Below are positions 16,161 through 25,221 of a stretch of 42,694 nucleotides of DNA, one piece after another (within the stretch, counting starts at the first letter, position 1; the number at the start of each line of letters is the position of its first letter). This DNA is from JADFJB01 sp964464595 (lineage in GTDB: Bacteria; Zhuqueibacterota; JdFR-76; DREG01). The position numbers and the translations under genes are program-made. A model generated the notes under the pieces. That model did not search any database. It was not told the DNA's origin and saw only the letters and a list, made by a program, of their open reading frames with translations. The stretch is taken from positions 1-42,694 of the forward strand of contig CAYXGW010000043.1 of NCBI GenBank assembly GCA_964464595.1, in the 5' to 3' direction.

Positions 16161-17489
16161 TTATGAGATGAATTTTTTATGGATAATCTTATTTAATTTC
16201 TTCCGAATTGAATCAATTTTTATGTTTTCAAGGATATTTTCTGCGAATGCAAATTGCAGCATCGAATTTGCCATTTCTTTGCTTATTCCGCGCGCTCGTA
16301 AATAAAATAAAGCTTCTTCGTTTAACTGTCCAATAGTCGCACCGTGACTACATTTTACGTCATCTGCAAATATTTCCAGATCGGGTTTTGAATTCATGGT
16401 AGCATGATCAGTTAACAACAGGGTTTTATTCGATTGGAAAGCATTGGTTTTCTGCGCATCTTGACGAACCAAAACTTTGCCATTGAAAACACCCTTGGCT
16501 TTATCATCTATAATCGCTTTATAAGATTCATTGCTATTGCAATTGGCGACCGCATGATCGATTAAAGTATGGTTGTCAATGTGCTGCTTATTATGAGCCA
16601 TGTTGAAACCAAACAAATTGCATTCACAATATTCTCCATTCAATAAAATGTTGATATTGTTTCGTACCAATGCCCCGCCAAGATCGATATTGATAGATGT
16701 ATAAATACTGTTTTTTTCTTGAGTAATATAAGAAGAAGAGATATGATAGGCGGTTTCGCTTTCATTTTGTATTTTTATATGCTCAACTTTGGCATCTTCT
16801 TGGACCAGGAGTTCAGTTACTAAATTATTTAAATAGTTATTGTTTGAGGTATGATTATAACTTTCTACAATGTGGCATTGACTATTCTTTCCGGCAATAA
16901 TCAAATTTCTTGGATGAAAGTGAAAGATATCACTGCCGGAATCAGCTATGTACAGCAGATGAATGGGGCTTTCGATAATTTTTCCATCCGGAATATGAAT
17001 AAAAGTACCATCGTGCACGTAGGCTGTGTTTAATGCTGTAAATGCTTCGGAGTCATATTTTGCAGTGCTGGATAGATATTGGTTAACAAGATCGCCATAG
17101 TTATGAAATGCATCTGCGAGATTTGTAATGAGGATTCCGTCATTTACGGAATCTATTTGGGATAATTCCTTGCTGAAATTTCCATTCACGAAAACCAACG
17201 TGTTCTGATCAATATTTTTGAATTTAAATTCTTTAATGTCCCTCTCAGTAATCACAGCAGATTGAGAAGGCCATTTAAAGTTATGCCTCAATATTTGTTT
17301 TATACTGGTATATTTCCAGGTTTCGTCGCGAACCGTTGGGAAGCCGAGTTCCGAAAATTTATGCAAGGCATTTTTTCGGATTGTGTGAAAAGGCATATTC
17401 CGTTTACTATTCAATGTTTTTTCAAGAATCTCAAAATTTAAGAGATGCCACTCTTTACTGTCCATATTGTTATGCTTCAAAATTTCCAT
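16161..17489 (-). CDS. sufD: SufD, Fe-S scaffold complex subunit
   Basis: The 442-residue protein is a SufB/SufD-family beta-helix protein. The conserved block DVKCSHGATIGQLNEEALFYLRARGI contains His382, the residue that pairs with a SufB cysteine in cluster assembly in the E. coli proteins. SufD binds SufC and SufB to make the SufBC2D scaffold. Assignment as SufD rather than SufB follows from its shorter length, the gene order and the CSHGAT motif. An alternative start at Met9 (MDSKEWHLL) is possible because no strong ribosome site precedes either ATG. It lies 44 bases downstream of sufC. Confidence 0.92.
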   Translation of the reverse strand: MEILKHNNMDSKEWHLLNFEILEKTLNSKRNMPFHTIRKNALHKFSELGFPTVRDETWKYTSIKQILRHNFKWPSQSAVITERDIKEFKFKNIDQNTLVFVNGNFSKELSQIDSVNDGILITNLADAFHNYGDLVNQYLSSTAKYDSEAFTALNTAYVHDGTFIHIPDGKIIESPIHLLYIADSGSDIFHFHPRNLIIAGKNSQCHIVESYNHTSNNNYLNNLVTELLVQEDAKVEHIKIQNESETAYHISSSYITQEKNSIYTSINIDLGGALVRNNINILLNGEYCECNLFGFNMAHNKQHIDNHTLIDHAVANCNSNESYKAIIDDKAKGVFNGKVLVRQDAQKTNAFQSNKTLLLTDHATMNSKPDLEIFADDVKCSHGATIGQLNEEALFYLRARGISKEMANSMLQFAFAENILENIKIDSIRKKLNKIIHKKFIS

Positions 17490-17533
17490 TTATTTGTTTC
17501 TTTTTTCGAAAAAAATTAGTATTAATGTGCTAG

Positions 17534-18298
17534 TTAAACTACAGCTTCTTCTGCTATTCCTTCTCTTAGCCAGTCGTAACCATGCTCTTCAAGCTTTAAG
17601 GCTAATTCTTTATCACCGGACTCAGCAATCCTGCCATCATAGAGCACATGCACTTTATCCGGTATTACATAGTTCAACAGCCGTTGGTAATGAGTAACAA
17701 TTATTGATGCATTGTCTTTTCTCTTTAAAGTATTTATGCCCTTCGCAACTATTTGTAGTGCATCAATATCCAGGCCCGAATCCGTTTCATCTAAAATTGA
17801 TAATTTGGGATTTAATACGGCCATTTGAAAAATCTCATTTCTTTTTTTCTCTCCACCCGAAAAACCTTCATTGACAGAACGTTTTAAAAACTTTTGATCC
17901 ATATGAATAAGTTTCATTTTTTCTTTAATCAGGGTAAGAAATTCCATTGCATCCAACTTTTCCAACCCTTGAAATTCTCTAATTTCATTTAAAGCGGTTT
18001 TTAGAAAGTTAGTTGTATTCACACCGGGGATTTCCACCGGATATTGAAATGCCATAAATAAACCCTGTTTTGCCCGTTCATCGGGTTCCAAATCCAGCAG
18101 GTTTTTTCCTTCGAATATGATTTCACCAGCATCTACATTATATTCTTCACGGCCGGCGAGGACATTAGCTAATGTGCTTTTCCCCGATCCATTTGGTCCC
18201 ATAATTGCATGTACTTCACCAGCATTTACTTCCAGATTAATCCCACGAAGAATCTTTGTGTTTTCGACTGAGACTTCCAGGTTCCTTATTACTAACAT
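17534..18298 (-). CDS. sufC: SufC, ATPase of the Fe-S scaffold complex
   Basis: This 254-residue soluble ABC-type ATPase has Walker A GPNGSGKS (34-41), a signature SGGEKKR (147-153), Walker B LSILDE with catalytic Glu171, and H-loop His203 in VTHYQRLL. SufC hydrolyses ATP to drive conformational change of the SufB-SufD dimer during cluster assembly. It has no membrane domain. The text LDETDSGLDIDAL and the EGFSGGEKKR stretch are specific to SufC. The ribosome site AAGGAAGA precedes the ATG. It lies between sufB and sufD in the usual order. Confidence 0.95.
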   Translation of the reverse strand: MLVIRNLEVSVENTKILRGINLEVNAGEVHAIMGPNGSGKSTLANVLAGREEYNVDAGEIIFEGKNLLDLEPDERAKQGLFMAFQYPVEIPGVNTTNFLKTALNEIREFQGLEKLDAMEFLTLIKEKMKLIHMDQKFLKRSVNEGFSGGEKKRNEIFQMAVLNPKLSILDETDSGLDIDALQIVAKGINTLKRKDNASIIVTHYQRLLNYVIPDKVHVLYDGRIAESGDKELALKLEEHGYDWLREGIAEEAVV

Positions 18299-18351
18299 TT
18301 ACTTTCTTCCTTTTTAATTCGCAAAATTCTGTTATTTCGATTGAACTTTAG

Positions 18352-19797
18352 TTATCCGACACTTCCTTCTAGGCTTATTGCTAAAAGCTTTTGTGCTTCA
18401 ACGGCAAACTCCATAGGCAATTCCCGGAACACTTCTTTGCAATATCCATTGACAATTAAAGCAATAGCGTCTTCTGTATTAATCCCGCGCTGATTGCAAT
18501 AGAAAATTTGATCTTCGCCTATTTTTGATGTGGTTGCTTCATGTTCTACTTTAGCTGTAGAATTGTTAATTTCAAGATACGGAAATGTATGGGCGCCACA
18601 GCGATCGCCAATAAGCAAGGAATCACATTGGGAAAAATTGCGGGCGTTGATTGCATTTTTAGTGACTTTCACCAACCCTCGATAGGAATTGTTACTTTTT
18701 CCTGCAGCTATTCCCTTTGATACAATAGTACTTTTTGTGTTTTTCCCTATATGCGTCATTTTTGTGCCGGTATCTGCTTGTTGATAATTATTGGTAACCG
18801 CTACTGAGTAAAACTCACCGGTGGAATTATCACCTTTTAAAATAACGCTGGGGTATTTCCAGGTTATCGCCGAGCCGGTTTCGACTTGAGTCCAGGATAT
18901 CTTCGCGTTTTCTTCCAGGCAAATTCCTCGCTTTGTGACAAAATTATAAATTCCACCTTTTCCGTTTTCATCTCCAGGATACCAATTCTGAACTGTTGAG
19001 TATTTTATCTGAGCGTCCTTGTGCGCAAACAACTCCACAACTGCAGCGTGCAATTGATTTTCATCTCGCATGGGAGCGGTGCAGCCTTCCAGATAACTAA
19101 CATATGAACCTTCTTCGGCAATGATCAAAGTTCTTTCGAATTGGCCGGTATTTGCGGTATTTATTCTAAAATAAGTTGACAATTCCATTGGACAACGAAC
19201 ACCTTTTGGAATATAACAGAAGGAGCCATCGCTAAAAACCGCAGAGTTAAGGGTTGCGAAGAAATTGTCGGTATAAGGGACAACTGAACCCAGATATTTT
19301 CTGATCAGTTCGGGATGATTTTGTACAGCTTCGGAAAAAGAGCAGAAAATAATACCAAGTTCTTCCAGTTCTTTGTGAAAAGTTGTAACTACCGATACGC
19401 TGTCCATAATTGCATCTACGGCAACCCCGGTTAACCTTTTCTGCTCATCTAAGGAGATGCCAAGTTTGTCAAACGTCTCTAGCAATTTAGGATCGACTTC
19501 ATCTAAGCTATCGAGCTGTTTTTGAGGTTTGGGTGCAGCATAATAATAAGCATCCTGATAATCAATCGAGGGGTATTTTACCTTTGGCCATTTGGGTTCT
19601 TTTTGTTCAAGCCAGTATCTGTAAGCCTTTAAGCGCCATTCTAGTAAAAATTCCGGTTCATCTTTTTTCTTGGAAATGAAACGGACAATATTTTCATTTA
19701 ATCCTTTTGGGGCTAATTCGGTCTCGATATCAGTTGTAAATCCGTATTTATAATCGCTTTTTGTTATTTGTTCAATGGTCTCTTGTTCAGTGCTCAT
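18352..19797 (-). CDS. sufB: SufB, Fe-S scaffold protein
   Basis: The 481-residue product is the main scaffold on which SUF clusters are built. Family blocks include KYGFTTDIETELAPKGLNE near the N-terminus, YIPKGVRCPMELSTYFRIN, the SYLEGCTAP segment, and NFSQCDSLLIGDRCGAHTFP containing Cys391, which corresponds to the assembly cysteine of E. coli SufB. The C-terminal block EDAIALIVNGYCKEVFRELPMEFAVEAQKLL binds SufC in known structures. The length is typical for SufB (470-495). It is the second gene of the operon, 36 bases after the Rieske gene, with a GAGGT ribosome site. Confidence 0.96.
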   Translation of the reverse strand: MSTEQETIEQITKSDYKYGFTTDIETELAPKGLNENIVRFISKKKDEPEFLLEWRLKAYRYWLEQKEPKWPKVKYPSIDYQDAYYYAAPKPQKQLDSLDEVDPKLLETFDKLGISLDEQKRLTGVAVDAIMDSVSVVTTFHKELEELGIIFCSFSEAVQNHPELIRKYLGSVVPYTDNFFATLNSAVFSDGSFCYIPKGVRCPMELSTYFRINTANTGQFERTLIIAEEGSYVSYLEGCTAPMRDENQLHAAVVELFAHKDAQIKYSTVQNWYPGDENGKGGIYNFVTKRGICLEENAKISWTQVETGSAITWKYPSVILKGDNSTGEFYSVAVTNNYQQADTGTKMTHIGKNTKSTIVSKGIAAGKSNNSYRGLVKVTKNAINARNFSQCDSLLIGDRCGAHTFPYLEINNSTAKVEHEATTSKIGEDQIFYCNQRGINTEDAIALIVNGYCKEVFRELPMEFAVEAQKLLAISLEGSVG

Positions 19798-19833
19798 CTA
19801 TACCTCAATTTGAACGAATCAAAAAAATAAACA

Positions 19834-20145
19834 TCATATTAATTCAATAAAAACATTACTTTCATCTATAACTACTTTATAAGTATCAATATTCTCAACT
19901 GCAGGTAGACAAAGTACTTCTCCACTACGAATGTCAAATTGCGCTCCATGAAGTGGACATTCGATTGTATATCCTTCCAACCAACCATCTGACAATGAAC
20001 CATATTGGTGCGTACAAACATCATCAAAAGCATAATAATTGCCATTTACCCGGCAAATAGAAATTTCTTTATCTTCAACTTGAAATAATTGAACCTGTCC
20101 TGGTGTTAATTCTTGAATTTCACATACCTTAATAATTTTCGGCAT
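19834..20145 (-). CDS. Rieske-type [2Fe-2S] ferredoxin, first gene of the SUF operon
   Basis: The 103-residue soluble protein has a complete Rieske motif: Cys44-Thr-His46 in CTHQYGSL, 16 residues, then Cys63-Pro-Leu-His66 in CPLHGAQFD. It resembles the small ferredoxin subunits of dioxygenase systems and NirD-like proteins, not the membrane-anchored Rieske of bc complexes, since there is no signal or membrane helix. No oxygenase or reductase partner is encoded nearby. Its place as the promoter-proximal gene of a SUF operon suggests it supplies electrons for cluster assembly, or acts as an Fe-S-dependent redox carrier or sensor; this is inference. The operator and promoter lie 63 to 116 bases upstream of its ATG. 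Confidence 0.92.
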   Translation of the reverse strand: MPKIIKVCEIQELTPGQVQLFQVEDKEISICRVNGNYYAFDDVCTHQYGSLSDGWLEGYTIECPLHGAQFDIRSGEVLCLPAVENIDTYKVVIDESNVFIELI

Positions 20146-20207
20146 TTACTACTCAATTTTCTAGTAATTATTTAATAAAAATTCATTGTTTTCTAACAAG
20201 ATACTAA

Positions 20208-20232
20208 ATATCCGACTATTTTAGTCGGGTAT
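20208..20232 (-). promoter_or_regulatory. IscR type-1-like operator of the SUF operon
   Basis: A 25-bp inverted repeat has plus-strand arms ATATCCGACTA (20208-20218) and TAGTCGGGTAT (20222-20232). It contains the GACT-N5-AGTC core with AT-rich centre and ATA/TAT ends that define the E. coli IscR type-1 consensus; I count one mismatch, at an S position. It lies directly after the -10 box, over the expected transcription start, where a bound Rrf2-family repressor would block initiation. Confidence 0.85.
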
Positions 20233-20261
20233 AATTTAATGCAAGTGTGTAAAAATGTCAA
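20233..20261 (-). promoter_or_regulatory. Sigma-70 promoter of the Rieske-SUF-SOD operon
   Basis: On the minus strand, a perfect TTGACA (20256-20261) is followed after 17 bases by TAAATT (20233-20238). The start should fall within the adjoining operator, leaving a leader of about 80 bases before the Rieske ATG at 20145. Confidence 0.75.
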
Positions 20262-20547
20262 GAGAAATTTATGCTTGAAGAATTAGCATAAATTATTTGC
20301 CGTTATATTAATTTTATTGAGATCAAAAATTTCAGATGTGGAACGAAAATTGCTTAGTAAGTACACAAAAGGCCAATTAAAGCCTGCCTGTTGGCTCATT
20401 TAGTTTCACGGATGAACATACTGTCTCAGGATGAGACAAAGATGACTTGGGTAAAGTTTACCTAGCTGGCGTTAATTTGGCTAAATACTCGATTAGAATG
20501 AAAATGTCTAATATTGATTTTTATAAACTAACTATGGAGGGTTGGTG
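20262..20547. other. Upstream region of the envelope operon
   Basis: This stretch, together with the divergent SUF promoter, forms the control region of the plus-strand envelope operon. It holds a 7-bp inverted repeat, TGTCTCA (20422-20428) and TGAGACA (20432-20438), and the ribosome site GGAGG (20536-20540). GGTGAT/ATCACC (20544-20556) makes a small palindrome over the start codon. No clear promoter hexamer pair or RNA gene is evident. Confidence 0.45.
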
Positions 20548-23500
20548 ATGATCACCAAATTTTGGAATTTTTTTATAAGAACCTCATCGCACTTAAAATA
20601 TCTTTTGGTATTAATGATCATCTTTGTAAATAATTCAGCCATTGCGCAGGTTAACATTGATTTTACGACCACTGGTGGATTTGGAAATAGCTTTAAGATT
20701 CCTCTTATAAATAAAGTACCTTTGACAATGAACGTAGAAGAAGAAGAGTTTATTAAGATTGAAGTTGATTTTAGTGAGGATTGTGACTCATTATTTTTAA
20801 TAATACCAGATAAACCGGACTTTTTTAGCTGGCAAGATAAGGCAATTGCAGGACCTGCAAATCAAATAACGGGTAAGATCCACTTTAAACCGCAGATTGA
20901 TGATGGTAGGCAATATTTATTCAAGGTGATTGCCAAATGCAAACAGTCAAATGGGTTAGTTACATCTGATACTTTCATAGTAGATTTAAGAGTTGCACCA
21001 TGCATTGTTAATGAACCAAAATTTTCAGGAGGGACATCAAATACAATCTCTTGGGTTAAGAATAAAAATCTTTTTGATCAATATGTTTTTTTAGTTGATC
21101 CCAACAATCCAAATAATTTGAGAAAACCGCTTAATAGTCTTGGCAAATCATCGAATGCAGAATTATTACAAACAACATTTGAAAATTTACAGCATGAAAC
21201 TGAATATGAATTTTTTATAAAAGGATTCAAGGATGATAGTACTGAAGTTAACTCAGCAACGGTTGCCAGCATTCAAGATGCAATTCCTCCGGACTTTTTA
21301 GGCAGTTCTTTTGGAATGGAAGGACCTGACGCTACGGTTGATTTGTTTTGGGAGAATGTCGAAGATGCAACCAGCTTTGTAAAAGGATTTGTTATCTTTC
21401 GTCGAATGGGTATGGGAAGCTTTGTTGCTCTTGATTCTTGTTTTGTGTCACAAGATAATCCCGAACATGAATTTCATTTCCAGGATAACCGAGACAAGGG
21501 ATTGATTGAAGGCGAAACTTACTTTTATAAAGTTGCCGCTTTTGATGCTGGTTTTAATGTGGGAGATGGAAATGAGCTTGGCCCATTTGTGCCAGATGCA
21601 ACCATTTCACCTCCTCCTACATTTTTCTGGCAACAAGGATTTGGCTTTGATTTTGACCCACCTGGGCCACGTGTGCCATTTCCTGCGCAAAGCTCCAATG
21701 AAAAACGATGGTCAAAAAAAGGAACTTCAAATACGGTATATTTAGTCAATCCTAAAGGTCAACCCGGGTTCGAAGACTTGGCCAGTGTGGATTTAGTGCG
21801 TTTCCAGGCAGTACGGGATAAATCCAAATTTTTTGATGCGGAATGGCAACCCGGAGTACAGTTTTTTGATACCTGGATATCGCCATGGTTTCCGGTCGAT
21901 CAATTTAATGGCGGTCTTCTTTTTTATGAATTTGATTTTACCAATGGCGGTGCAAATGATGATTCGTTTATTCATGGCCACTTTTTTAAGTATCGAGCCC
22001 AATTCAGAGACAAGGCCGGAAATCGATCTGAATTTTCCAGGTCTAGTGCAGAAGAAAGGTTTATTGGGGCGTTTCAGGATGTGTTTCCACCAGGCGATAT
22101 TTCCAATTTAAATACTTTTGTAAAGTTAGATCCCAACGTTCCGGGATGGGGATTTATTCGATTGGATTGGGAAGCAGCAGGGGATTCGGTAAGTGGAGTG
22201 GGAGCTTACACAATCTATAGAAAAATTGGAGAGGAGGGAGAATTTGAACCAATTGCCACAGTTAATTCGATTGATGGCCTGGTACAAACTTACCCAGATA
22301 CTTTTGCGAACATAGATACAAGCGCTACAGTTTGCTATAGAATAAGCGCTGAAGACAATGTGGGTAATAAAAATGATTTTAATGATTCCTTTTGGGAATC
22401 ATGTGAGCGAGCGCCAATTGCGCCAAAAATCATGTTTGCGGATGAATTTCCAAGGATTAACGATATACCCTACACTACCAAAAACGCTGTGCTAGTCAAA
22501 TGGACAAATTTTGAATTGGTTGGTGTAGCGGGAATGACAATCAATGTAAATGGACAACCAACGCCGGTGGATCCCGCAGCATTAGAAGCTGCAGCTCAAT
22601 TGACTGAAGGTTTAAATAAAATATTTGTAACTGTTCAGTTTGACAATGGTATTCAAAGTCCGAATTGTGATTCACTTGAAATTATAAAGGATAGTACTCC
22701 ACCTGGACCTATAAATTTAATTGTAACTAACGATTCGACTCCTAACGGGAATATGTTTTTAAATTGGACAGCAGCAGATGACTTGCTACCGGTAGAATAT
22801 GAGGTTTTTCGACAGGAAATTAATCCAAGCGGAAATAGCCTTTCCAAAACTTCAAAAATTGCAACGTTTATATCATTAGGTGTTACATCAGACACATTCT
22901 TTGTCGACCCTTACATCAACCAGGATGGCAGCTTTCTTGTTGCTTTTCAACACTACGAATACAAAGTTGTTCCTTCAGATTTACTGGGAAACAAAACTGA
23001 AGCTAGTGCGGCAACTGATGAGAACTATTGTAATATTGCTCCAATAATAACAAGTATGTCATTTATTCCGGATAACATCAAAATTACTTGGTCGTTTCCA
23101 GGGTTTCCCGATTCCAGTTTTGTTCCACAAGAATTAACTCGCTTTGACGTGAAACTTTACCAAGATGTTCTTCCGATCAATTTAGATACAAGCCCAACTT
23201 TCAGAACCGAATTTGTTATTGGTGGGAACATGATTACTTTTCAAGTAGAACCCGGACCTGTATATTTTGCAGTTGTGCGGGCTGTTGAGTTACAATCTTC
23301 CAATCTGGATTCGTCAGCATGGTCAAATCCGGATAGTAGCGATACAGGATTAAGCATTATCCCCCCCAACGATTCATTGGCTACCCAGGCACAACCAACA
23401 GATTCTACCGGAATTTTTGTTTCCTGGGAATTCTATTTTGACAATCCATTTTGGAATGATAACCCACGTGAATTAGTAGGATTTTTCAGGGTAATTCGAC

Positions 23501-25209
23501 TGCGTGTGAATAATTCAGCAGAAGTTTTAGAACGGGATTTTTTCCCGGGAGACCCCGCTTATGAAAATTTAATGTATATGGATCGAACAGGTTTAACACC
23601 CAATGCCGATTATGTTTACCAGGTAATTCCGTTTGAAAAGAAAGTAAATGATCCGCCACGATTTGTACCTGCCGGAAATGCCGGTGCAGATACTGCTAAT
23701 GCTAAAAGTAACGTTAAGAATTCCACAGACAGGGTATTTATTCCAAAATTCAATGGTTTGCATATTGCCAATCCCGCTACTGGGAAAAAATATTTTAATA
23801 TAAATTCAAATGATTCTCTTACTGTTGAATGGTTTTGGCTCGAAGAAAATAGTACAGAAAGTGTAGCTGATTCCGAAGACACACGGGGAGCTGAATCTGT
23901 ACAAGTATTTTTATCCAATAATCCGGATTTCACAAATCGTCCGGCTTTTAAGCAATTCACTGAAATTATTGAACTAAGAAAAGATCTGTTGACAATCGAT
24001 CAATTTCATAGCACTTCTATCAATGATCTTACCAACCCGGATAGATTTAATGTTTTTGAAGGAAAATCTATATTTGCTAAAATTATGGGATTTGATCGGT
24101 GGGGTAATAGCCCAAATTATCCGTCTTCAGTTGAATTTGATGGTGTGGATGAATTGATACTTGATAACACACTACCGGCGCCTACAAGCTTAGATTTTAA
24201 GATATCTTCATCAAATGATACATCATCAGCAATGACTTTAGTAGATATTAATTTTTCATGGCCGAAATCCACTGATGACCTTGCTGGTTTGCGGGATTAC
24301 GAAATCCAAATTTTTAAAATGACTAATGGTAACCAGTCCAGAATGACGAATGGTAACCAGTCCCAATCGAATGATCATAACGAAACTATGGTTGCGAATA
24401 TACCAAATATTCCTGGAGGAGATTCGACGGCATTACTAAAGGAATTTGAAATTTTAGATGAGTTTTTTACTCAACCGCTTTTTTTCAGAATTATTCCAAG
24501 AGATTTTGCAGATAATATCAATGATTCAGGTGAAGTTAAACCATTCACGTTTTTTAGTCCACCGGAGCTGCAATTGGTTGAACGGGATAGTATTACAAAT
24601 AATGTGAGTGTCACCTGGACCAAAGTTCCAGCTGCGGATGAATATCGTTTGGTTTTCGCCAATCAAAAATCTTTCTTCCTTTTTCCAGATTTACGTGATA
24701 ATCCAGGTAATAGTGAAAAAATACCCGCAAATTCAAGCGATCCTGATATAATTACTAAAATAATAGACCGTTTTTTCGACCCGGATACAACCGTGTTTTT
24801 CCGCATGATTGCAATTAAAGCAGAAATTTTCGAATCCGGTTGGTCAAACTTTTTTAAATTGTCGCCATCTAATCAGGGTAGTGGCGGTAATAATACTACA
24901 ACAGATGTTGAAGAAATTGCAGAAATTCCTTCCACGTTTGCACTGCACCAAAATTATCCGAATCCATTCAATCCGGAAACAACAATTGAATATGATTTGC
25001 CAAGATCAACGCAAGTGGAAATATCAATTTATAACCTTGCAGGTAAGAAAATAAAAACGTTAATTAATCAAAACCAAAATGCTGGTAATTATAGGACGAT
25101 TTGGGATGGCAGAAACGATTCAAATAATTTAGTTGCATCGGGAGTATATTTGTATATGATTACTACTTCTAAATTTCAAAAGGTTAAAAAGTGTCTATTT
25201 CTTAAATAG
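20548..25209 (+). CDS. Giant secreted FnIII-repeat protein with C-terminal sorting/FlgD-like module
   Basis: The 1553-residue protein starts at the ATG seven bases after GGAGG, rather than at the in-frame TTG at 20542. A signal peptide ends near NNSAIAQ. The body is a chain of fibronectin type III and related beta-sandwiches, recognised by repeated YEVFR, YTIYRK, YFYKVAAFD and CYRISAEDNVGN strands (for example about 245-345, 520-625, 735-830, 945-1050 and 1370-1455). The last 85 residues (24952-25206) form the NYPNPFNPETTIEYDLP module, followed by IYNLAGKKIKTL and ASGVYLYMI, typical of C-terminal sorting or FlgD-like domains on type IX-type exported proteins. I infer a cell-surface or matrix protein. 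It heads an operon with a PorV-like barrel and a proton-driven motor. No enzymatic domain is seen. Confidence 0.88.
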   Translation: MITKFWNFFIRTSSHLKYLLVLMIIFVNNSAIAQVNIDFTTTGGFGNSFKIPLINKVPLTMNVEEEEFIKIEVDFSEDCDSLFLIIPDKPDFFSWQDKAIAGPANQITGKIHFKPQIDDGRQYLFKVIAKCKQSNGLVTSDTFIVDLRVAPCIVNEPKFSGGTSNTISWVKNKNLFDQYVFLVDPNNPNNLRKPLNSLGKSSNAELLQTTFENLQHETEYEFFIKGFKDDSTEVNSATVASIQDAIPPDFLGSSFGMEGPDATVDLFWENVEDATSFVKGFVIFRRMGMGSFVALDSCFVSQDNPEHEFHFQDNRDKGLIEGETYFYKVAAFDAGFNVGDGNELGPFVPDATISPPPTFFWQQGFGFDFDPPGPRVPFPAQSSNEKRWSKKGTSNTVYLVNPKGQPGFEDLASVDLVRFQAVRDKSKFFDAEWQPGVQFFDTWISPWFPVDQFNGGLLFYEFDFTNGGANDDSFIHGHFFKYRAQFRDKAGNRSEFSRSSAEERFIGAFQDVFPPGDISNLNTFVKLDPNVPGWGFIRLDWEAAGDSVSGVGAYTIYRKIGEEGEFEPIATVNSIDGLVQTYPDTFANIDTSATVCYRISAEDNVGNKNDFNDSFWESCERAPIAPKIMFADEFPRINDIPYTTKNAVLVKWTNFELVGVAGMTINVNGQPTPVDPAALEAAAQLTEGLNKIFVTVQFDNGIQSPNCDSLEIIKDSTPPGPINLIVTNDSTPNGNMFLNWTAADDLLPVEYEVFRQEINPSGNSLSKTSKIATFISLGVTSDTFFVDPYINQDGSFLVAFQHYEYKVVPSDLLGNKTEASAATDENYCNIAPIITSMSFIPDNIKITWSFPGFPDSSFVPQELTRFDVKLYQDVLPINLDTSPTFRTEFVIGGNMITFQVEPGPVYFAVVRAVELQSSNLDSSAWSNPDSSDTGLSIIPPNDSLATQAQPTDSTGIFVSWEFYFDNPFWNDNPRELVGFFRVIRLRVNNSAEVLERDFFPGDPAYENLMYMDRTGLTPNADYVYQVIPFEKKVNDPPRFVPAGNAGADTANAKSNVKNSTDRVFIPKFNGLHIANPATGKKYFNINSNDSLTVEWFWLEENSTESVADSEDTRGAESVQVFLSNNPDFTNRPAFKQFTEIIELRKDLLTIDQFHSTSINDLTNPDRFNVFEGKSIFAKIMGFDRWGNSPNYPSSVEFDGVDELILDNTLPAPTSLDFKISSSNDTSSAMTLVDINFSWPKSTDDLAGLRDYEIQIFKMTNGNQSRMTNGNQSQSNDHNETMVANIPNIPGGDSTALLKEFEILDEFFTQPLFFRIIPRDFADNINDSGEVKPFTFFSPPELQLVERDSITNNVSVTWTKVPAADEYRLVFANQKSFFLFPDLRDNPGNSEKIPANSSDPDIITKIIDRFFDPDTTVFFRMIAIKAEIFESGWSNFFKLSPSNQGSGGNNTTTDVEEIAEIPSTFALHQNYPNPFNPETTIEYDLPRSTQVEISIYNLAGKKIKTLINQNQNAGNYRTIWDGRNDSNNLVASGVYLYMITTSKFQKVKKCLFLK
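24319..24363 (+). repeat. 24-bp tandem duplication inside the giant protein gene
   Basis: ATGACTAATGGTAACCAGTC at 24319 recurs with one mismatch at 24343, a period of 24 bases. It encodes MTNGNQSR then MTNGNQSQ in a Gln/Asn/Ser-rich linker, and keeps the frame. It looks like a slippage-prone linker expansion. Confidence 0.8.
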
Positions 25210-25221
25210 TTAGGCTAATGA

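Noticed and set aside
20542..20547. TTG or GTG as start of the first giant protein
   Set aside because: GGAGG at 20536-20540 would lie only one or four bases away; the ATG at 20548 has the ideal seven-base spacing.
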